From assembly GCA_033980235.1 (NCBI GenBank), contig CM067066.1:32651180-32715179 (forward strand): a stretch of 64,000 bases of DNA, read 5' to 3'. How positions within the stretch are numbered: position 1 is the first letter of the stretch; every line of letters starts with the position of its first letter. Source of the stretch: Diadema setosum (Eukaryota; Echinodermata; Echinoidea; Diadematoida; Diadematidae). Below, in pieces: positions 33,873 through 45,463 of this stretch. The notes below the pieces were generated by a model. The model was not told the origin of the DNA and did no database searches. It saw only the letters and a list, made by a program, of their open reading frames with translations. A program made the position numbers and the translations under genes.

Positions 33873-34854
33873 GTAACTTCTTATGTTGATTACTAATCCT
33901 AGCGTTAATCCTAACCCAAAGTGTATCGTACGTTTAAACATTGAAATGGCTACAAGGATTGGATGTGCAGTTTAGGTTATGGTGTTTTTATAAGTGAAAC
34001 TTACTTGCGAAAGGAAAAGAAAAATAGATATCCGAGTACTACATACATGACAAAAACTTTGCGGATTAGCGGGATGGATTTTTTTTTTTCAGAGGCGCAT
34101 TTTATCCCATTAGGATTATGGGACATGGAGTCATTGTGTGAATACACATCGAAGTATGTGAGATAAATATCAAAGCTGTTCTCCCTAAAGTCAAAAGCAG
34201 ATGTAGCATCTTTTGGAAAGGAAGTCGAATTGCGTCGTCATGAAAGAAAGGAAAAATGTTTCCATAGTTGTGATATGACACTAAGCAAGTTCAAGATTGG
34301 TGGTTTGGTGTATGCTTCCCGGAGTAGAGAATTCACAAGAGAAGTTACTCAGAAACGTAAGACATGGAATCACGATATATTGTCATGATTATAGAGTGGA
34401 CGAAACACGTTTAGTCCATAGTTCGGCTGGGAAATATTAAACACTCTACCGTGATCGAGAGTTATTTAGCACTGGACAATTATAGTGGGCTTCTGCAGTA
34501 TTGTTGACACAACACATCAGCTCTGATGATAAAGTCACGTTTCTAGATAAAGTATCGCTATACTTCAACGTCATTATGGTCCAGATTTTGAAATAATGAT
34601 AGTCTTTTTAGATTTCATTTCTTTTTACCCGGTTCTTTACTTATGCATGTCGAATCTCACGCCACTGTATATACCGCCTATACATGAAAATTAAATCCAT
34701 GCATGTGTTCACTGCAGTTTTTCACTTGTTAAAGGAATTGGCAGATGCCGTTAATAAAAACACTATGGTTGACAGCTATCAGGGTTTACCGCATAATCTA
34801 CGGTAATGCAACATTACGCGTAATCTTATGTTCAAATTACTTATACTTATTTAG
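33873..34854 (+). other. Gene B intron 1
   Basis: The donor is GTAACT and the acceptor TACTTATTTAG. No repeat or gene is recognisable inside. Confidence 0.7.
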
Positions 34855-37800
34855 ACCTGGTGCTCATTCCTGCGGGGGTCAAAAGCATCGACGAAACTTT
34901 CAACCAATCAGCTCTGAATTGCTGCAGGACCTGCTCAAGAAAAGTCCTTCCGAGGCAGCGGTGGAGCTGAGTTCGCTCAAGGGAAGCGTAGAAGCCGGTG
35001 TCAATGAATCAAAGATTGAAAAGAAGAGGCAGAGGCTTATATGGCGGAGTTTGGCATATATCTGTGGAACCATTGGTGCAGATCATACAGTCACCATGCT
35101 GCTCACCTTGTTGTCTGACTCAAAACTGCTTACACTCCATCTCCCGTCCTATCTTATCAAGCTCAGAAATTTGGCAAACGAATCTATCAATGAAGTACAA
35201 ACTCTCTTCATGGATGTTTTCATCGTGTTCAAAACAATGCTACAGAGTTTGCCGAGTCGAGTGGCAGATGTCAAAGTTTCCTTCATCCTACTAGAAGATG
35301 TCGTGGAAGGATTCAAAGAAGCGTATCCAGACCTAAACAAGCATCTGAGGCCCATTATTACTGATATGTCACACCAGATCGATGCCCTTGAAAAGGAGAA
35401 GGACAGAAAACGTCAAATGGATAGCGTTCGTAAGAATCCTCCTCCGGATGACTTTCGCCAGCAAGCCATTCTCCCTACCGCAAGGGAACTTAAGGCAGGG
35501 TATCAACCATTCCTTCGACCTCATATCACGAGAGGCGTTTATGCGGATGGAGATCACTACTTGGACGTGCAGTTTAGACTTCTCAAGGAAGATTTCGTTT
35601 ATCCTTTACGTGTAGGCATATCAGAATACCTTGCCTTCAAAAGAGCACATCCCAACCAGAGGCCTAGACTTCATGATATCCGAATGTATGAAGAAGTGCG
35701 CTTTGTTCAATCTATTCGCAATTTGTCAAGAGTCTCGTACTGTATGTCCTTCAAGACTCTCCCAAGAATTCAATGGCAAACATCTAAGAGACTTATATTT
35801 GGGTCTCTAGTTCTCCTTTCCAGCGATGACTTCCATACGTTTTTTTTTGGAACAGTGGCCAAAAGAGAAGTAAAAGAACTGGAAGCTGGACGTGTTGTTG
35901 TTCATTTGGTCGATCTAGAGGATGCTTCCTGCCTGTTAGGAAGAACTTTCGTCATGGCGGAATCTTCTATCTTCTTTGAAGCTTATCGTCCGGTATTGCA
36001 GGGACTTCAGCGAATGCAATCCATTCTACTGCCCCTAGCAAGGTATATCCTTAGCCTCAGTCAAAACGTTTACAAGCCACTCTATTTACGGGCAGAGTCT
36101 GATGATTTACCAGAGGAAAGTGCGTACAAGGAAATGGACATATCCCCGTTGTTTGAAGAGAATCGAAGTATTAGCTTAAGGCATGGATTACAGCGAGTCT
36201 TCAAGCAAACAATTGAAGTTACGAATGACGATGCTTGGCCGAGTATTGATGATGTAAAACTTGATCCGTCACAACTCAAGGCAGTAAAGACAGCACTCAC
36301 TAACGAACTCTCCGTTATTCAGGGCCCGCCAGGAACCGGCAAGACGTATGTTGGTCTCAAGATCGTTCACATCCTTGTTCAGAACGTGCATTTGTGGTGT
36401 ACTCAAGCAGACCCTGGTCCCAATCTCTTGGTATGCTATACAAATCACGCCCTTGATCAATTCCTGGAAGGCATTCTCCAGTTCCATCAAGCAGATATTG
36501 TAAGAGTTGGTAGCCGAAGTAAAAGCAATGCACTCCAGCAATATAACCTTAATAGATTACTGAGACGTAACAACAGCGTGTTCAGAGATCATGATAATGC
36601 AAAGGTTATCGTGGAGCGAACCCAGGCGCGTCTGGCAGGAGCTAGAAAGGGGATCGTCAACGAGTATGAACTAGGTCCCTTTATGTCATGGAAGCATTAC
36701 AACAGTCTGCTCAGACTTTCAAAATTAAAGAAGGTGCATTCATGGATGGTGGAATGGCTATTGTGTGATCATCAGAGCGACTCTGACTGGAAGCCAGGGC
36801 AGGCAACGCAGGTTGCAAATGGAGAAGAGGAGAGAGTACTGGAAGAGGAGAAAATGCTTGAAAAGAAGGAAGAAATGACAGAAGTCCTCAACAATCCAAT
36901 AGACATTGCGGAGGAAAAAGACTATGCAGAGGTTAAGTGCATGATTGAAGAAGACTTTGAGACAGAAATGGCTGAATTTGAGAAGGACGACGTCCCTTTT
37001 CTAGGTCTCGATTGCTCTCTTCTTCAAAACCGTTTGGATCTCGCACTAAGGAGTTACATTGTCCGAAAGTTGCTTGGAAAAGATAGCATTGATTCTGCTT
37101 CCATGAACAAAATTCGTGATGTATGGCGAATGTCTCCAAATCAAAGATGGGCACTGTATCACCTATGGCTTGGCAGGTACATCGCAGATCTTCGAACGCG
37201 TCTGCCAGTATACGAGAACAAGTACAAGCAACTGTGCTTACAACTGGAGGAAGCCAAAGACATAGAGAAGGTAAAAGTGCTTCGAGACGCTACCATTATT
37301 GGCATGACCACAACTGCGGCTGCCAGCAATCAGCAAGTGCTTCGAAGAGTGAGACCAAAGATTGTGGTTGTTGAGGAAGCTGCTGAAGTGCTTGAGGCTC
37401 ACATCATAACTGCTCTTCATTCTTCTTGCCAACAGCTCATTCTTATCGGTGACCATCAACAACTTAGACCAAAGCCAAACGTCTACATGCTGGCAAAGAA
37501 ATATCACTTGGACATTTCCCTGTTTGAACGACTGATCAACAATGGATTTCCTTTCACTCAACTACAACTTCAACACCGAATGCGCCCTCAGATTGCAGAC
37601 ATTCTGAGGAAACACTTTTATGATGTTCTAGATGATCACGACACTGTGAGGGAATTTGAGAACATTAAAGGAGTATCCGAAAGTATGTTCTTCATTGACC
37701 ACAGACAGCCAGAGGGCTCGTTTGATGACAATCAAAGTCATTTCAATTTGCATGAAGCAGAGTTCCTGGTTGCTCTATGTCAGTATCTCATACAACAGGG

Positions 37801-39570
37801 ATACAAGACACATGAGATCACCATCCTGACACCATATACCGGTCAGCTTCTCCAGTTCAAGAAACTGATGGACAGGAGGAATGAGTTTCTCGGCGTAAAG
37901 GTGACTTCCATTGACAATTACCAAGGAGAAGAGAATGATATAATACTTGTGTCATTTGTTAGAAGTAACGATGATGGAAAGATTGGCTTTCTCGAAATCT
38001 CAAATCGGCTGTGTGTCTCCTTGTCAAGGGCGAAGAAAGGCATGTTTTGCATTGGCAACTTCACCCTCTTTGCTGAAAACAGTGACTTGTGGAAAGGAAT
38101 TGTGGAGGATCTGAAGAAGACCAACAGCATTGGGGAATCATTGCAGTTGCGATGTGTAAACCACCCTGACCCACAGACTGATGTTAGAGCAGGAAAGGAT
38201 TTTGAAAATGCTCCAAATGGTGGTTGTATGAGGCCATGTGAAGCTAGACTAGAATGTGGACATGTGTGCAGACAACTTTGTCACCCTACTGACAAAGATC
38301 ATATTTTGTACAGATGTGAAGCACCGTGTCTTAAGACTATCTGCACGAGCAGTCACACTTGCCCGAATTTGTGCTCCGAGAGTTGTCCCACTAGCTGTCC
38401 TGTGATTGTAAAAAAGATACTACCATGCTGGCACTCATGCCAAGCGCCATGTGGAAGGGACATAGCTGATATCAGGTGTTATAAGGATGTCGAGAAGACT
38501 CTACAATGTAATCACAAGCGCTTCCTCCCTTGCCATGAAAGCACAGATGATTTACATTTGTCATGTGATATCATGGTCACAAGGCTGCTACAGTGTTTCC
38601 ACAGAAAAGAGGAAAAGTGCTGTGAGCACGGCAAGTGCATGGAATTTGTAAAGAAAGTATTAGATTGTGGTCACAAGTGTCTTGTGGAGTGTCACAAGCA
38701 TCCAAGCGAAATCGAATGCCGCCAAGAAATAGAACAAATACTCCCATGTGGACATATGTGTACTGTTCAATGCCACAGAGATATCCAGAGTATCGTGTGT
38801 AAAGTAGTGACAAAGAAGCTCCTTTCCTGTGGACATAAGGTGGAAGAGGAATGTTGTGTCAAGAGCAAGTGCCAGCAGCCTGTACTTAAGAAACTTCCTT
38901 GTGGTCACAATGAGGAGGTTGAATGCTGGCAAGATCCAAAGGATGTGTGTTGCTCGTCAGAATGCCAGAAGGTACTTCCATGTGGTCACAAATGCCGAGG
39001 TAAATGTGGAATGTCCTGCACGGAGAAATGTGAAGAGATGATAACCCGGGATAATTGGCCATGTAAGCACAAAGTGACCGTCAAGTGCTGTGACAAGCCC
39101 AGCGCATGTTACGTAAAGTGTGACGCAACGTTGCTGTGTGGGCACTCTTGTAAGGGTACATGCGGGGAGTGTAATCGAGGACGTTTCCACTTGCCTTGCG
39201 CAGAACCTTGCCAGAAGATGCTGATCTGTGGACACAAATGTACACAAAGGTGTGGGATGCCATGTTCGTCGTGTCAACAGAGGTGTCCACAGAAATGCCG
39301 TCATGACCAATGCAGGCATACTTGCAATACACCTTGTGAGGTCTGTACGAAGCGGTGCAATTGGAATTGTCCACACTTCCGTTGCTCCAAGTTATGTTTC
39401 GAACCCTGTGAGAGACCTCCGTGTGACGAGCCCTGTCGTAAGAAGAAGAAAAAATGTGGACATCCCTGTATCGGTCTCTGTGGAGAGATTTGTCCAAAGA
39501 CATGTAGAGTCTGTGACAAGACTGAGCTGGAAAAACGATTCTTCGGAACCGAAGACCCCAGAGTATCACG
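34855..39570 (+). CDS. ZNFX1: ZNFX1-like gene B, main exon: helicase with expanded NF-X1 finger array
   Basis: Counting from the first full codon, a helical N-terminal domain opens with ELLQDLLKKSPSEAAVELSS. Helicase motifs follow: GPPGTGKT 490-497, VVEEAAE from 838, LIGDHQQLRP 863-872, and QHRM 906-909. SIDNYQGEEND starts near 1018 and SLSRAK is near 1055. A Glu/Lys-rich insert lies at about 660-720. The Cys/His-rich NF-X1 region spans about 1095-1570. It is about 160 residues longer than in gene A because of extra modules of roughly 23-25 residues with an LPCGHxxxVEC core. The exon ends DPRVS plus CG before GTAAAT. All helicase motifs are intact, so an active ATP-dependent RNA helicase is expected. 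An upstream in-frame ATG at 34745 lies in the intron and is not needed. Confidence 0.95.
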
Positions 39571-40045
39571 GTAAATATCTACGTGTAATTTTCATTTTTA
39601 CAAGAAATAAATTCGTTAGAAACAAAGTGCACTCATTCTGCGCGAGTGACAAGCCATAAAGACTTAAAATGCTTTTACTTGGAATGAAATGATGGTTATC
39701 ATATACATAGAACACTCACAACTACCGTGAAATGTATTCGATTTATTGTAGTGTGTATATGAATTCTGAAATTTACCATAAAGAGTACAGCCTTGACAAC
39801 AATTATGTAAGTTAATCATAATATGTATTATAAAATGGGTTCAAGAATGTAGCCAATAGGAAGCGCTGAAATGAGACACACCTCCTTCCTTTACTTCAGT
39901 ACTATTGCACTGCCTGTAATCCTATGGTAAATTGCCGATCGTCTGTGCGCGCGGCTCCTTTGAATTGCAGTGCCTGCAATGCTAAATATGCGAAGTCCAG
40001 AGGTTAGATATCGCGATATCGATAGCCCAGCGAAACGAACGAAAA

Positions 40046-40273
40046 ATGGCTGCCTCCAGCTCGGATCCGTTGCAGCCGCAATTTGAACTGTTAAATGACG
40101 AGGAATTGGATGAATTAATCAATGGAACTGATTCGGCGAGCACGAAGCGGTCTCTGAAATTCGGATGGCAAAGATTTGAGGCCTTTGTGAAGTTTACCAA
40201 GACTTCATTGACTGATATTTCCCGTGAAATTTGGATCAAGGAAGGAGGACGGCACATCGTACAGCAAACGTAG
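40046..40273 (+). pseudogene. Short frame resembling the N-terminus of Crypton-type tyrosine recombinases
   Basis: The 75-residue frame has a core reading LLNDEELDELINGTDSASTK, then a helical WQRFEAFVK. This layout (a short acidic helix, a DS-x-NTK-like turn, then a basic helix) resembles the N-terminal SAM-like part of Crypton-derived recombinases. It stops after 75 codons and no catalytic Arg/Tyr domain follows. It may be a truncated element or an unrelated small exon. The identification is from memory of the family and is weak. Confidence 0.35.
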
Positions 40274-40390
40274 TATTCAGTGTCAATCAGGTATGCAGTA
40301 GGCAGTAGGCCTACAGCGTCACCATCTAGACCTACTTTGTAGACGAACAAGATTTGGCAATATTTGTGACAAAAGCACATTTCCGAAAAG

Positions 40391-40456
40391 CAATAGAGTG
40401 TACAAGGCAGTTCTTATAAAGCTGAAATAGAGTGTACAAGGCAGTTCTTGTAAAGC
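40391..40456. repeat. Tandem duplication of about 32 bp
   Basis: The unit AATAGAGTGTACAAGGCAGT plus 12 more bases occurs twice in a row with one substitution. Confidence 0.85.
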
Positions 40457-41238
40457 ACAGTCCAAGAAGAGCGTAGAACTTCAAAGACATGATCTTTCTG
40501 ATGCCAGTGTTACTATGCCCTAGTTGCTGGTGAAGAACATAATCATCTAACTGCGACCAGCAGCCCCAACGTACAACGTACAGTGTTGGGGCTGCGCCGT
40601 TTTGGCCTCGATATTTTAATGTTGTACCAAACGGGTGCCGTTCCGGCGCTGTATTTCCTTAATTTTTCAACAAAAACTACTGGGAATACTTACATGGGTG
40701 GACTAAACCTAAATGATTCTTATCGGCGACTGTTTGATGCATTTCATTGCTTATGATGCAGAAAATGCTGTCTTATAAGGCAAATATCTTCAGCTTACCG
40801 ATGCTCACTAAAACTCACAATCACTTGCACATGCGCACACAATGCATTCAGTGCAGTGCATTGACAGCTGTATTACTCGCTACATGATGCATATTCACCG
40901 TGCGATGATGCATTATTCATAATCCTTTTGCGTCCGTAACGTTGACGTCATTGTGTACGCATGCGTAGATGCGTACTGATGGATAAACACGTTCAAAATA
41001 GCAGCAAAGCTCTCCACTAGGGCAGACCGCCTACTCCTAAAAAATGTGGAAAATTATGCAGTTTCCAGATAAATTGGTGAGAAGGACCAAGGCATTGGGG
41101 TAGTGTATATTTCATTTTATATTGTCACTGTGTTTATGATGAACATTTAGCCATGGTTTATTTGTGAAGTTGCCGTATATGTGGCAATACGGAGTTGTTC
41201 GTGATTCTCACTTGAACGAAACTGCGGGGTAGCCGCCA

Positions 41239-41263
41239 GGACCCCGCCGCAGCGCGGCGGGTC
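41239..41263. repeat. GC-rich perfect hairpin
   Basis: GACCCCGCCGC and its near-inverse GCGGCGGGTC face each other across two or three bases in otherwise AT-rich sequence. It may be the end of a worn DNA element. Confidence 0.5.
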
Positions 41264-41512
41264 TCCGGGGCTAATAATCATCATGATCATTGAACAGAGT
41301 CAGAGGAAATGTCAATTTCTAGAGTTCTCAGACGCAGAGTCAGGTTCAGGAGTATCGGTATCGAAGTGTCTCCATTTTACAAAACTCACCTCAAGTTCGC
41401 ACTTCTAGACCTCACTTCTATTTCCAGAACTGCGAGGTGCACTTCCACCATAAGTAAGGCAATTGTACATGAGTTGATGTTTGTATTAACGTTAGTCTTC
41501 ATTTCACTGTTC

Positions 41513-41629
41513 ATCTTCAATTTGGTTGACGTTCACTTCACTTCGACGTTCACTTCACTTCGACGTCTTCACTTCACTACTTCTTCATCTTGAATTTGGT
41601 TGACGTTTACTTCACTTCGACGTTTATAG
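41513..41629. repeat. Local tandem repeats with CACTTCGACGTT units
   Basis: CATCTTSAATTTGGTTGACG and the following ACTTCACTTCGACGTT occur twice at longer range, with extra short TTCACTTCGACG repeats in between. Confidence 0.8.
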
Positions 41630-41663
41630 GTAAGTAAATAACTCATAGACCCATTTTATAAAA

Positions 41664-41832
41664 CTAATGATGCACAGGATTATTTCGTGGCGTAAGTGAA
41701 GGTGCGGCGCACTCTCGAGTATTGACAATGGTGCAACATGCACTCGGCTGCGCCTCGTGCATGTTGCACCATTGTCAATACTCTCGAGTGCGCCGCACCT
41801 TCACTAACGCACTCTTTCCTGTGCATCATTAG
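41664..41832. mobile_element. Foldback element (169 bp)
   Basis: CTAATGATGCACAGGA at the left end is exactly inverted at the right end. The arms continue with AAGTGAAGGTGCGGCGCACT and ATTGACAATGGTGCAACATG mirrored around a 13-bp loop near 41746-41758. No target duplication could be fixed. It lies two bases from the next element. Confidence 0.8.
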
Positions 41833-41836
41833 TATA

Positions 41837-42647
41837 CTAGGTGTTACAAAAAACATTTCCCACTTTTGATGCTTAATAGTTCGAAAACTATATATCAGAT
41901 AAAACTGTCATTGATATGAGTAATAGCTGAATAGTGTACAATTTAGTTGAAGATAATTTGAATATGATAACCTATATCGGTTTCATTAAATCCATGATTA
42001 ATTTCAAAGTAAGGTTCCAGATTTTGATCAAATTTTAACCTTCTGTACAAAACCTCATCTTTACACAGGAACTAATGAAGTGTATGTGAGTGTGTACTTA
42101 CAATGACCCTGAACAATGGACATGGATACCGCCTGTTCAGAGCTCTGCTCCAAGGCACGTGAATGCTTTATCAATAATTCATGATGGATTACCATGTGCA
42201 TTGATAGTCTGAATTCATAGCAAAGGATGAAATGCATACACATGAAAAACATGTTTCCATGTTTTTGCATGCACCACATTTCAGAACGAGAAAAAAAGAC
42301 TAGCTCTGTGATAGTGGAATTCCTCATGAATGAATAATGGCACATTCCAATCCTGGTCATTGTTCAGAACCATTGTCTGGGTATCAACTACACACTCCCA
42401 TACACACCAATTGACTTCTGTGGAAAGTTAAAGTTTTGTACAGAGGGTTGAAAATAGAGCAAAATCTGAAACCTAACTGAAAAAAAAATGTTTAATTGAA
42501 TGAAACTGAATTATGCTTTCCTTGTAAAATTGCCTCCAACAAAATTGTACACTATTCAGCTATTGCCCATATCAATGTCAGTGTTATCTGATATATAGTT
42601 TTTGAACTATTAAGGATCAAAACTGGGAAATGTTTTTTAACACCTAG
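41837..42647. mobile_element. Long-TIR non-autonomous DNA element, copy 1 (TA flanks)
   Basis: The left end CTAGGTGTTACAAAAAACAT and the right end, read inward as CTAGGTGTTAAAAAACATTT, start inverted repeats of about 300 bp or more. Shared blocks include AATAGCTGAATAGTGTACAA and CTGTACAAAA. TA (within TATA) flanks both ends. Copy 2 of the same family is at 55132-56342. There is no transposase frame. TA duplication suggests a Tc1/mariner-type mobiliser, but the CTAG ends leave this open. Confidence 0.8.
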
Positions 42648-43409
42648 TATACAGACAATCGTTTCATAAGAAGACAAGGAATGACCAGGATGCCATGTGA
42701 ATTGATTGAAGCTTTCGACATTTATTCTTTTAAAAGTTTTGGCTTGTCTGTATTTACATAGTCGACAAAGAAATGACAATAAACCTAGGTGCATGCCTTG
42801 TATAGAAATACTGAGCATAAGATGAAATGATAAGAAATAAACGTAATGGACTGAACATGATTTCAACATAACATCACGGAACATTAAATTCTATTTTGGC
42901 GATTACAAAGCATTAGGCAGTTTAGGAGACATTTCATTTTATTTCATTTCATTCATTTCATTTTCATTCATTAAGTTTCCACACAAATTGAACAGTGTCG
43001 TATTTGTAACATACATCCTTAGAGATCGATGCAAAGTATTAAATCTTGTTTAATTCAGCATATAAAGACTACAATAATAATAATTCATATGAAACAAAAT
43101 TGATTTAAATGAACGTGATTGCCGTGATATGTTTGTAAATAAATAAACGTAAAACTACAGTTGAGTGTAGTTACCTGCTTGACAGACGTCTGTGTTCGGG
43201 ATGTGTTTGGGCTTTATGTGGCGGGATGCAAGGTAATCATGTAAAGGTGTCACACCTTTCCGGGCAAGCCTTGCGTGCGACTTGCAAAGAAGAATTTTTA
43301 CTACCCGCAGGTCCCCGGAATGAGCCGCACATGACAGTACCTAGCACGTATCTCACCCGTAGTCACCCGGAGGTGTGCACGCAAATATGCTTACCCGCAA
43401 CCACGTTTG

Positions 43410-44203
43410 GGCCCTGTCACACCTTTCCGGGCAAGCTATGCATTCTATTGCGTGTAGGGATTTTCAGGCATACCGGGAATTTCTGAGGGCGAACAAGGAT
43501 TAGGGTGAGTCACTGCATGTGTCTTACTTGCTGGAAGCGTTCTACTTAAATTTTACTTGCGGGTATACTGTGTGACCTTTGTATCCAGTCGCGTGGGGGC
43601 TGACAACTCAGTGAAGGAATTCCTGTGAAGGAATGACCGAAGTCCCACGGAATGTCATTATCTTGGCTGCATACGGGGACTGCGAAGTACCTGCGTGGGA
43701 GTTGCCTACGAAGTGCTGCCGCTAAGGGCCTCCTACTGGCGTTCTGCGTGGACCTCTCCGGGCATCCCAGCGACTCACCCGGAAAAAGTTTTGGTCATGC
43801 TCAAAACTTGTCTGCGGTTAAATCGGACTTGCGTGAGCACCTCCGGGCAAGTACAGACGAGATACGCGCTAGGTACTGTCAGGTGCGGACCAACTGCGGA
43901 AAGTTCCAGAGAGCAAATTTGTTTCCCCGCAAGTCAAGCCGCAAAACTTCCCCAGATACGGTATACCAAGGCCTTGAGCATGCTCAAAACTTGTTCCGAG
44001 TGGGTCGTGGGGTTCGCTCGCAGAGGTACACGCAGAACACCAGTAGGAGACTAGTAGAAGCTAAGTAGCACGCGCCTAGTAGGTAAGAAACAAATGCGAA
44101 AATTGCAAACATTCTTGTTCGCCCGCGGAAAATCTTCTACGTGCTAGAAACTACCTCCTTGCCACAAGCCCGCGTAGCTTGCCCGGAAAGGTGTGACACG
44201 GCC
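43410..44203. mobile_element. GC-rich non-autonomous DNA element with GGCC ends
   Basis: The ends GGCCCTGTCACACCTTTCCG and (inverted right end) GGCCGTGTCACACCTTTCCG continue with GGCAAGCTAYG, an inverted repeat of about 32 bp. TTT flanks both sides. The interior is much richer in G and C than the surrounding intron and has internal repeats such as CATGCTCAAAACTTGT at 43797 and 43979. A further partial end (GTGTCACACCTTTCCGGGCA) stands at about 43246. There is no recognisable protein. Confidence 0.65.
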
Positions 44204-44793
44204 TTTATATACTGGAAAGAATGGTGTACGTGTGATGTGCGATGGTACGTGTCTAGCGGGATTTGGGTCTGATACCGGCTTGCAGACGTGGGTTGATTGT
44301 TCATGTGAGTTTTTCAAGTGGAGGATTACTTTGGGAGTACAGGATAATGGGCATTCTATCCCCAAATATGTCCTGCAAATTCATTACTTTTGTCGCAGAG
44401 AATTTATAGAAGTATTTAAATAATCATAATTATTAAAAACTTTTAAAATACTCCATTTTAGCTTCAACATAAATATATTTTTTTTAATTTTCGTAACCAG
44501 GCGCCTGTTTGTGGCATTAATCTTTTTTACCTAAAAAAAGGGGAAAGAATTGTGATGAGAGATTGAACCTGAAAACTGAAATGTAATATGATTCTGGGAT
44601 TGACTGAAACACGGGGAGTGGGGGGGGGGGGGGAGGAATCTGTTGAAAAGTAACCCGAGTTTTCTTGGGTAGAATATTTATGCAACAGGCCCCTTGTTTA
44701 GTTTATGGTTATACCGCCGTCTTACCGTCATTTTGGTGTCTGAATATCTGTATCATAGTGTGGCATATTGTTTTGATCAATTTATTGTCAAAG

Positions 44794-44899
44794 ATATATG
44801 CAGCTGGAGGACTGTGGTCATGTCTTTGAGGTAAACGGACTTGACAAGTACCTTGGATATCGGACAGGAAAGACAGCAACATTGTTCAAGGACGCAGTG
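44794..44899 (+). CDS. ZNFX1: ZNFX1-like gene B, short exon 3
   Basis: The 106-bp exon completes Arg and encodes YMQLEDCGHVFEVNGLDKYL and 15 further residues ending DAV. It then meets donor GTAATA. Its LEDCGHV core and phases equal those of the gene A exon at 15410-15512. The acceptor AAAG lacks a strong pyrimidine tract but restores the conserved Arg-x-x-Gln-Leu-Glu-Asp sequence exactly. Confidence 0.9.
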
Positions 44900-45150
44900 G
44901 TAATAATTCATATCGATTTCTTCCATGATATATTTGACTATTTTTGAGTCCTCCCATTTTTCGTCCAAGGGGAAACATGACATAGATAACGTATTGATGT
45001 ATTTGCACAGATGCTCGGTGAAGGGAATTACGAAATGTAAACCAAATACATATATAAGGAGTATTACAAGAAACTGTACGTGTACACAAATTACAATGAT
45101 ACTTGCGTTATACCATACCGCTTGTTTTATCTTACTATCATATATATAAC

Positions 45151-45182
<32 letters not shown>

Positions 45183-45195
45183 ATGTATAAATTAA

Positions 45196-45237
<42 letters not shown>

Positions 45238-45463
45238 TATATATAATTCTTCTTACCAACTGTTGAATTTGTGGATGCCTTTCAAGAAGGGATATTGTGC
45301 CAAATTTTAAATGAGTATCCTTCACGACTTTGATAATAAATCATTTGATTACTGACGACTATAGTCTTAAAATTGTAGTGTTTTCCATCAAATATCATAT
45401 TTGATTACGTTATTCATTATCTGCACAAAAATGATTAAAAATAAGTTTATCTTTTCCTTGAAG
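44900..45463 (+). other. Gene B intron 3 with TA microsatellites
   Basis: A phase-0 intron, GTAATA to TTCCTTGAAG. Two TA runs at about 45149-45174 and 45199-45233 lie in the middle. Confidence 0.88.

Larger units (their letters stand above)
39571..44793 (+). other. Gene B intron 2 (rich in mobile elements)
   Basis: The donor is GTAAAT, and the acceptor after TTATTGTCAAAG completes Arg-Tyr-Met-Gln-Leu-Glu-Asp-Cys. Inside are a possible Crypton fragment, two foldback elements, a copy of a long-TIR element and a GC-rich element, all listed separately. Confidence 0.85.

Noticed and set aside
45149..45233. TA repeats as a regulatory element of gene B
   Set aside because: They are simple microsatellites. 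Similar runs occur at 8347, 14311 and 26036 without relation to gene borders.
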